From positions 124,001 through 188,000 of the forward strand of contig CALSFV010000260.1 of assembly GCA_943737045.1 (NCBI GenBank): DNA of 64,000 nucleotides, read 5' to 3'. Positions 51,037-64,000 of the stretch are shown here, piece by piece. The notes under the pieces were generated by a model. It was not told where the DNA came from and did not search any database. It saw nothing but the letters and a program-made list of their open reading frames with translations. Origin of the DNA: Parapristionchus giblindavisi. Taxonomy: Eukaryota; Nematoda; Chromadorea; Rhabditida; Diplogasteridae. Position 1 is the stretch's first letter. Each line of letters begins with the position of its first letter. The position numbers and the translations under genes were made by a program.

Positions 51037-52245
51037 CCTTTGTCAATATACCCGTTTGATTCTTGCTACATTGATTGGCGATCATAGGAATTCCTTCCTT
51101 TCATTTCAATGTATTCTTTGCCAAATGACAAAAACTGGAGGGAAATCGGTCGTGGTGAGAGTCTGCACCATATGAGTTGCCCTTTTCCAGGGAGTTATAT
51201 TTGACAAAGGTTACGCTCACTTTAAAGGCACACCCCAAGCTAATTTTACTCTCCGCATTGGCAATGTTCTCTCGTAGACAAAGAAAGCGAGAGAGTGTGG
51301 CTAGAGCGGAGAGTTTCAAATTAGCTTGGGGTGTCGCTTTAAGTCTCATATTGAAATACCGAAATGCCTGGGCACTCTACACAAAGCTGTAATCATGTAA
51401 TTTAGCAGCTATCGTCGAATCTTATTCATTTCTAAAGTATCGCTTTGAGTTTATCTTCTTTTCCTCTTTATATAAGAAGCGATAAATATATTATTAACCT
51501 CTACAAAAAAGATTTCGAATCATCTGAGGGATCTGTGATTGTCCTTTGCCCTTGTATTGCAATACCGTGGAAATGAAATTAAATCTCTTGAAGTATGTAG
51601 ATACGAACTGTTTTTTACAAGATTAATTAGCAAATTGCAGCTCTCGTTCCACGTCCTTTTCCAATGCCTCCACGGCCACGGTGCAGTCGGCGAGAAAATA
51701 ATGAAAAAAAAAAGAAATCAAAGATAATCTATGTACGGAATCTACGGTGTTGTAATTTCATATCCTTTGTAAGCGCAACTTCACAATCAATCAATCTTTC
51801 CAATTGTGCTCTTACGGGTCCGATACTGTACTTAACACAACCCTATCGACAAATGACTTTTTTCGCCATCACAAGATTCACACAATGTTCAATGTTATTA
51901 TGAAATTGTTTATGCCGAATTAGATAAACGATTCTTTACCAGTAATATCGGATACTAAAGAAGAATATGAACATAATGGACTAGACAATGGTGTGTAGAC
52001 ACAATATTCTGGTGTAAGCTATTATTCTTTGAAAGCCAGACGAGCGAAAGACCATTTTTAATAGAGTTTATATATTGAGCGACCGCTCTGGCTTTCAAAA
52101 TAGACAGAATACTGTGTATAGAGCAATGGAAGAGCGAAGAGATAAGGCGGAAAAAAGATGTAACCCACAGCACTTTAATACTTTTGCGAGTCTTAATGAG
52201 CTGTGGGTTACGCTTTTTTTCTCTTTACGGAGTGAGGGTAGTTGT
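51037..52245. other. Intergenic between convergent genes
   Basis: Holds the MITE at 51221-51342 and a 115-bp MITE at about 52005-52122 (ttctggtgtaagc... / ...agacagaatactgtg; relatives 55092-55213 and 56727-56842). It also holds the truncated hairpin 52147-52228. No exon-like sequence seen. Confidence 0.55.
51221..51342. mobile_element. Best copy of the GGCACACCCCAAGCTAATTT MITE
   Basis: tttaaaggcacaccccaagc...gcttggggtgtcgcttta. Inside are ctccgcattggcaatg and a gcgagagag inverse. Other copies: 22323-22443, 28395-28490, 31325-31430, 32518-32606, 46556-46672, 49201-49295, 61197-61310, 61962-62060. Confidence 0.85.
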
Positions 52246-54340
52246 TTACTTCTTCATCTTCTCCTTGGAGACCTCGAAAATCTCGAGGAAAAGCACTCCG
52301 CATGCAGCGAATGTCTGAAAATATAGTTTAAAAAACAGTTTAAAAAAACGAAAAGTATATTCATAATATGAGTACCGATTGAAAACACGAAAGAAGAGAA
52401 AAACTGCAAATTACTTAATCACTGTTTTTGGAGTATTACAAAAGATATTAAGTTCATTACCAGCTCTAAATCTTCAGTCATCACAAGGACTTCTCTTCTT
52501 CTAATGTAAATTTAGAGCTCTTAATCGAACAAAACAGTAATCTGTACGATTAGAAGTGATGATTCTAACAATAAGAAGCAGAACTACCTTTGCGATTGTG
52601 GACAACCAGTAGACGGTGGAGTTGAGAATTGACATTCCCTCGGGATAGAAGAATGACCATGTGATAAGGGAGAGCACGGGGGCAACGAAGACGGCTGAAA
52701 TATAATAATTATTGTCACTGGAAAACGACGAATTTCCTTTTTTCAAATGCTTTAAATTTTTTTAAAAAAATACGAAGTAATCAATCAAATCAAATCAAAT
52801 AATTTTATTCCTGTATAAGAATGGTACGGGATGGTATTCAGTACAAAAGGGAGAACACACATCTTCAAATATGGTAATAAGACTTACCCATAGCGTACTG
52901 TACACGAAGTTGATTGTTGGAAGTTGTAATCATTTGCTTGATATCGAATCGACCATCGATTGAATCACGCCTGAAGTTCACCAAAATATAGATTATTTTT
53001 AAATATTTTGAAATTTAAAATTCAATTTAGCTAAGGTCTCAAAATTTAAGAATAAAATAATTATTAAAATGATAATAATAATTGTCAATTTATGAAAAAT
53101 ACGACTTGCCATCTGACAAAAGTGTTGGCTCCATGGATGGCGAACATGATGAGCAGAGGGAAGAACAGTTCACTTCCGATGCGATCCCATTCGGAGTAGA
53201 TGACGTATGTCTGCAATTGATTGCAACATTAAATATTAGATTTACGTCATTTTCCATGAAATTTGACAAACGTGATGACAGACGCGTCAGTGTTTTGCCA
53301 ATAAAAGCATCGTTGTTTTCAATACGTTTTCCAGTCTAGAGTTCTAATTGATTTCTAGTGTTATTCATCGATGAAGTTTGCAAATCGTGACGCAAGACTT
53401 TGGTTAAAGAAGGGGACCCACGAGTTTTTTCGTGACTAAACTGGCCAGGCAGAACTGTAGATCACATCTCCCTGTATACAAAAACAATTTTCTCTAAAAT
53501 TTTAGGTGTACAGGAATGTCGTAATCCGAGCATAAAGTTCATTGATCCCCCAGGGAAAGGCGCGAGTTTTTGAATTTGAAGGATGCATATAAAGAAAATT
53601 GCAAACGAGAATCGAACCCACGTAGCGAGGTTACTAGCGCTAACCATTAACCACTGAGCTACACGCTCTATGCATCCATTCTCTCATATCTAATAGAGAA
53701 CATAATGCCACTTCCTATGCCCCTTGTTTTTCTTGTCAATAGTGCACTCCAAATCTCGTGGGTCCCCTTCTTTAATAAACGCCACTACATGTTTTCAACA
53801 GGTTTTGAGCCCAGTATGCCTGATTGATTGATTTCTATATATTTCTTACCTTATACACCCCCACCCCCCACCCCCTTTTATTCACCATAGTATTTATGAG
53901 AGTCATTGTCATCATGTATCATTATGTTTCACTCGTATTTTCTAATTGTTCTCGTTGCGCTCTCGGGCGTAGATAAAATATATATTTCCCGCCAATGGTT
54001 TGTCAATTGTAGAACTCCTGCATTAATGTGTAAACAGTGCGTAGACGCAGGCCCTTGTGAAATATGCACAACGCAATTTTTTTACGTTTGCCCGACAAAA
54101 ATTTGAATAGAGATGTTTTATTTAACATATAAATTAATTTAAATTCAGTATTACCTGTAGCACAAGAGTGATCAGCTGGGTCAATCGTCCGTAGTTAACA
54201 ATCAGTGGGAAGTCATAATTGGGAAGCTGCGACTGATCCATGTCGACCTTATCCTTAACGTCCTTAACCTTAACGATGTTCTTAACGATGTCCTTAGCCT
54301 TAACCTTAGTTTTGCTTCGGAAACACAGACGAATGCTCAT
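52246..54340 (-). CDS. Small four-helix membrane protein, unknown family, 5 exons, up to 181 aa
   Basis: Exons 54340-54155, 53210-53110, 52970-52888, 52694-52588, 52314-52246; 546 nt, phases close. Product: a Lys/Val-rich N-tail with imperfect K-V-K-D repeats (residues about 10-35), then LIVNYGRLTQLITLVLQTYV (TM1), FFPLLIMFAIHGANTF (TM2), a basic loop, YAMAVFVAPVLSLITWSFFY (TM3), ILNSTVYWL...FAACGVLFLEIF (TM4), and tail KEKMKK. The start could instead be Met36 (MDQSQLPNYDF) or further upstream. Size and helix spacing faintly recall AIG1/ADTRP proteins, but I cannot confirm their catalytic Thr/His, so no function is given. The intron 52971-53109 is GC-AG (AGATG/GCAAGT). Confidence 0.7.
53404..53775 (-). 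mobile_element. TIR element with internal tRNA-like promoter (copy 1)
   Basis: Terminal inverted repeats ttaaagaaggggacccacga. The minus strand has a tRNA-like part (53670-53601): gtagctcagtggttaatgg (A box) and gggttcgattctc (B box). Copy 2, inverted, is at 58949-59320 with a few differences. Intronic in the four-helix protein gene. Confidence 0.8.
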
Positions 54341-56359
54341 TGTTGCAATACGGAAGCGAATGAACAGAAAGGAGAAGAATAAATGGATAAACGAAAAATA
54401 GAGAAATGACGCTTTGCATAACAATCATTCTTATCAATATTCTCCCCACAATGCTATCTGGATGAAAAAAATTCAAAAAATTCTTGCGTGAACCGAAGAG
54501 ACTCATGCACCATCCAAAAATGAAGAAGCTTTTCTACATAAAGTTCAGGAAATAGGCTAGATAGAATTTTTTCACTTTGTGAATTTTAGTCATTGGAACT
54601 TTATAAATATCATCTATTTGGTTTACAACTAAAAGATAAAAAGACAATAATAGCGAAGAAAGAATGAAAGAGTATGTGAGTGGGAGATGAAGAGGAGGAA
54701 TGAGGGTTAGAAGGCTGCAGAGACTATTGACTGATCTGACGGCAGCTGTTAGAAGGGGATGGACGGCATTGAGAGGGAGGGAGTGGGAGAAGGGAGAGGG
54801 AGGAGAGAGAGAAGTGGTAGAGGGAGAGGCAGAGGGAGGGAGAAGGTAGAGGAAGAGGAGAGGGAGATGGAGGGAGAAAGAGAGGAAGAGGAAGATGGAG
54901 AGGTAGAGGAATAAGGAGAGATTGAAGAATAAGAGGTAGAGAGAGGAAGATCAGAACTACCCGTACAACATATGAGAAATGGATTGTCATGCGGTGTAAG
55001 GAACCGATGATTGGTAAACATAGTATAAATACAGAGGCAAATGTAAAGGTACAGCCCGTTATTCAAGACAAACGAAGTCCTGCGAGCGAGTCACAGTATT
55101 CTGGTTCAAGCCATTTTGTTTCCATAGCCAGACAAGCGAAAGACGATTGCATTTGAGAGAGTTTCTATGTTGAGCGGTTGTTTTCGCTTTCAAAGTCTAT
55201 AGAACATTGTGGAGTGAGAAGCTCTGATAATTCAACGCCAATGGGGAGGGCCTAAACTCTTCTTCGGACCTACTTTATATTCATGCATTGGGAAAAAGTT
55301 CGAATTTCGATAAATCCTGCGAGAACATCAAAGTTGAAGAGCGAAGCTCTCAAAGATGAGAAATGGATAAACATAATGTGGGAGAGGGAGATATAGGTTA
55401 TGAGGAGGAGGAGGGAAGGGTAAAAGCGGAAGAGGGATAGGGAGATAAGGGAGAGAGCGAGGGAAAAGGGAGAGGGAGAAGAAAGGGAGGTAGAAGAGGG
55501 AATGAGAGAAAAGGGAGAGAGACGGGAAAAGGTAGAGGGAGAAGATGAACAGAGAGAAAGAGGGACGGAAGGGAGAAGCAGAGGATGGCCCGACCCTGCA
55601 TGATTGTCTTGTTTGTGTAATGGTTGAGTAAGACAGGAGGAAACACATAAAAGAGCGGAAAAGGGCGGTGCATGAATCAGAAAACAACTAAGTATAGGAG
55701 ACATTCAACAGGAAACATGATCAACAACAGTCAATCAGCCAATCGATACAGACTATAGACAGAGAATTTCTAAAAATAGGAAAGAACTGAGGTCACAACA
55801 TGGGAAATGTATAGAGCAAAGAATTTGTATGCATATTATGAGAGAGAGAGAAAATGGAAAGTTGACCATATTTTAAAATAGGACACCAAGGCGAGATGAG
55901 GAGATAAGAGTTATGGGATTTTTCTGATGGTATGCGCCTGTATATCAGGGATCTGCATTTTCCGTTTTCCGATTTTCCGATTTTCTATATTTTCCGGGAA
56001 AAAGTCGGAAAATTTACCGTAGAAAAAATTCCGAAAAAAAAATCTTTTTTTTTACTAAAATAAAATCAAATTTTCAATAATTACGGTATTCGGGAGACCA
56101 TCCACTCAAAAATTTTACCTCCCCGTATACTGAAATACTCGTTTTATTCTACATTTACTATCAAAAGTGAATTTTCACCAATTTCTATCCTTTGCCATTA
56201 ACATTTCGGTACTTTGTTATCAGTTTTAACTCTTGATTTGTTGTTCCTTATTGCTGTTGTGATTTTCTGGACATAGATAAAGCGAAAAAAAATGGAGAGA
56301 AAAAGCATGAAAATTTGAGAACATTTGAATTCGAATTTAGTTTTTTTTTTCATAATATA
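54341..56359. other. Intergenic, purine-rich low complexity
   Basis: Strongly GA-rich tracts at 54755-54950 and 55370-55590 ((gagagg)n-type) give Leu/Ser/Pro-rich artefact ORFs on the minus strand. A cacagtattctggtt MITE lies at 55092-55213. No gene supported. Confidence 0.6.
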
Positions 56360-57149
56360 GGGTGTCCCATAAGTCTTTGCACTTTTTTTCTGCACTAACT
56401 TTGGAATATTTTTTCTCGGTCGAGAGCGATTGCTATGCCCTGTGGTATGCTTCATACATCGAAGATATACTGATCAGCAAATGCGATAAGTTTCATTTGC
56501 CAACTCTTTTTCCTAGACAATTTTTTATTTTTTTAAATTATGCCACCGTTACACAGTTTTCGATATGCCCTTCTTCACCTATACCGAGGTCGGGACACCA
56601 TCCTAGCCGAGTCCTTATCAGCTTCTTTGTTTGAGGGAAACCATAGTTTTTAATGAACAGCGCGATGACACATCGCACTAAAAAGACGCAGGTCAAACTG
56701 AAGAATTTAGATACTGACTGGCTTCCACAGTATTCTGGTCCAAGCCATTTTTTCTTCCAAAGCAAGACAAAGGAGAGACCATTGTATTCGAGAGAGTTTG
56801 TATGTTGAGCGGTCGTTCTTGCTTTGAAAGTCATGAGAACGCTGTGCTTCACCATTCCTCGTATTCCCCAGACCTGTCCCCTTGTGATTGTCACGCTTTA
56901 CGATCTCTCGAGCGCTGCTGCAGAGGAAAAAACGTCCGTAATCAGGTCGATGTCAAACGGGAGATCGACCAATGGATTGCCTCGCTCCCTAAGGAATTCA
57001 GACAGAACGGTGTCATGCAGTTGCATACGAGATGGAGGATAGTTGTTCATAAACATGGACAGTGTATCACCATTTGAATGTAGTTCTTCGTTTGTTATTT
57101 GAATAAAAATGTGAAGCATCAAAAAAGTGCAAAGACTTATGGGACACCC
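56360..57149 (+). mobile_element. Deleted mariner element with TIRs and TA target sites
   Basis: TIRs gggtgtcccataagtctttg / caaagacttatgggacaccc, flanked by TA (56358-56359, 57150-57151). The 3' part keeps the transposase C-terminus (56838-57077): SYSPDLSPCDCHALRSLE, where the family has the third Asp followed by YHLF, then VKREIDQWIASLPKEFRQNG and W-x-x-VVHKHG. The N-terminal and central parts are gone. A separate 115-bp MITE (56727-56842) sits inside. Confidence 0.85.
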
Positions 57150-57652
57150 TAATATTTATGCGTTTTCGAGAAAACAAGGTACTGAAAAGAACGAATAAAT
57201 ACGAATATAATTAGTGAATGAGGAGAGAAGATTGAAGCGGTAGTTGGTTTGATGTGTTGTGATCTGCATTTGTACGATAATTACAAGGGAATGGTCAACC
57301 ATCCCCGTCGAGTTATGATTTGTGACATATACCATTCGAACCGCCATGGAATTCTGACAAGACACCGTTGATAAGAGAACTCAAATGTTTATGCGCTTCG
57401 AGAAAATCGATATCGATAGCTTAGAATGTCGTAATATTTTATCGATTACATACGAGAAATACGTATGGCTGACACGTTTGCATTTGACGAGTGAAGCTAC
57501 CGGTATGGGAGAATATGACACGGACTATAAATCACAAAACTTTTGGAAAAAGAACGAGGAAAAAATGGGTTCTTTTCAAGGAGTTCTTCCTATATACATA
57601 AAATTATATTATTAAGAATATCACAGTTTGCATAGAAAAAATGAAGCAAAGA

Positions 57653-64000
<6,348 letters not shown>

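Noticed and set aside
54134..54424. Start of the four-helix protein at the most upstream Met (54424)
   Set aside because: The added N-terminus would be a hydrophobic stretch before a Lys-rich tail; the start at 54340 or Met36 is more likely, but transcripts are needed.
54724..55704. Leu/Ser/Pro-rich multi-frame ORFs
   Set aside because: Several overlapping frames are open because the strand is nearly pure GA/CT; no splice or codon support.

Overview
The window looks like nuclear DNA of a free-living nematode. Genes are cut into many short exons (about 30-160 bp) with nematode-style introns ending in tttcag. Intergenic DNA and introns are packed with palindromic DNA-transposon remnants. The predicted proteins match animal families that have worm counterparts: RNF216-like RBR ubiquitin ligase, NEK8/NEKL-2 kinase, SLC6 transporter, CCK-type peptide GPCR and Fer-type kinase. 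The very short exons and intron density recall diplogastrids such as Pristionchus, but that is inference.

Layout. 547-12689 (-): a 20-exon RBR E3 ligase gene whose splice phases all close (596 codons). Its last exon and 3' flank recur in inverted orientation at 15424-15707. 12985-15206: a 3' piece of a non-LTR retrotransposon, tandemly duplicated (about 907 bp unit). 16376-16989 (-): a truncated Fer-like tyrosine-kinase fragment without its catalytic residues. 18494-22641 (-): a second, shorter RBR gene (13 exons, 300 aa). 23762-24382 (-): a third, 3'-only copy of that gene. 25360-41546 (+): a long SLC6-like transporter gene with a strongly altered TM1, its introns filled by fold-back elements and a dead mariner. 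42818-51036 (+): a NEK8/NEKL-2-like kinase, with a tRNA-His gene antisense in one intron. 52246-54340 (-): a small four-helix membrane protein of unknown role. 54341-57652: purine-rich low-complexity DNA and a deleted mariner. 57653-64000 (-): a cholecystokinin-type GPCR whose 5' end lies outside the window.

The genes show no operon-like functional link. The shared theme is gene-family turnover (RBR copies, kinase fragment) and heavy colonisation of introns by terminal-inverted-repeat elements. Several of these elements carry tRNA-like internal promoters, and some lie at splice sites. Gene models were made by eye from open frames, splice consensus and phase continuity. They reproduce intact frames over 12-27 exons, but are unsupported by transcripts.
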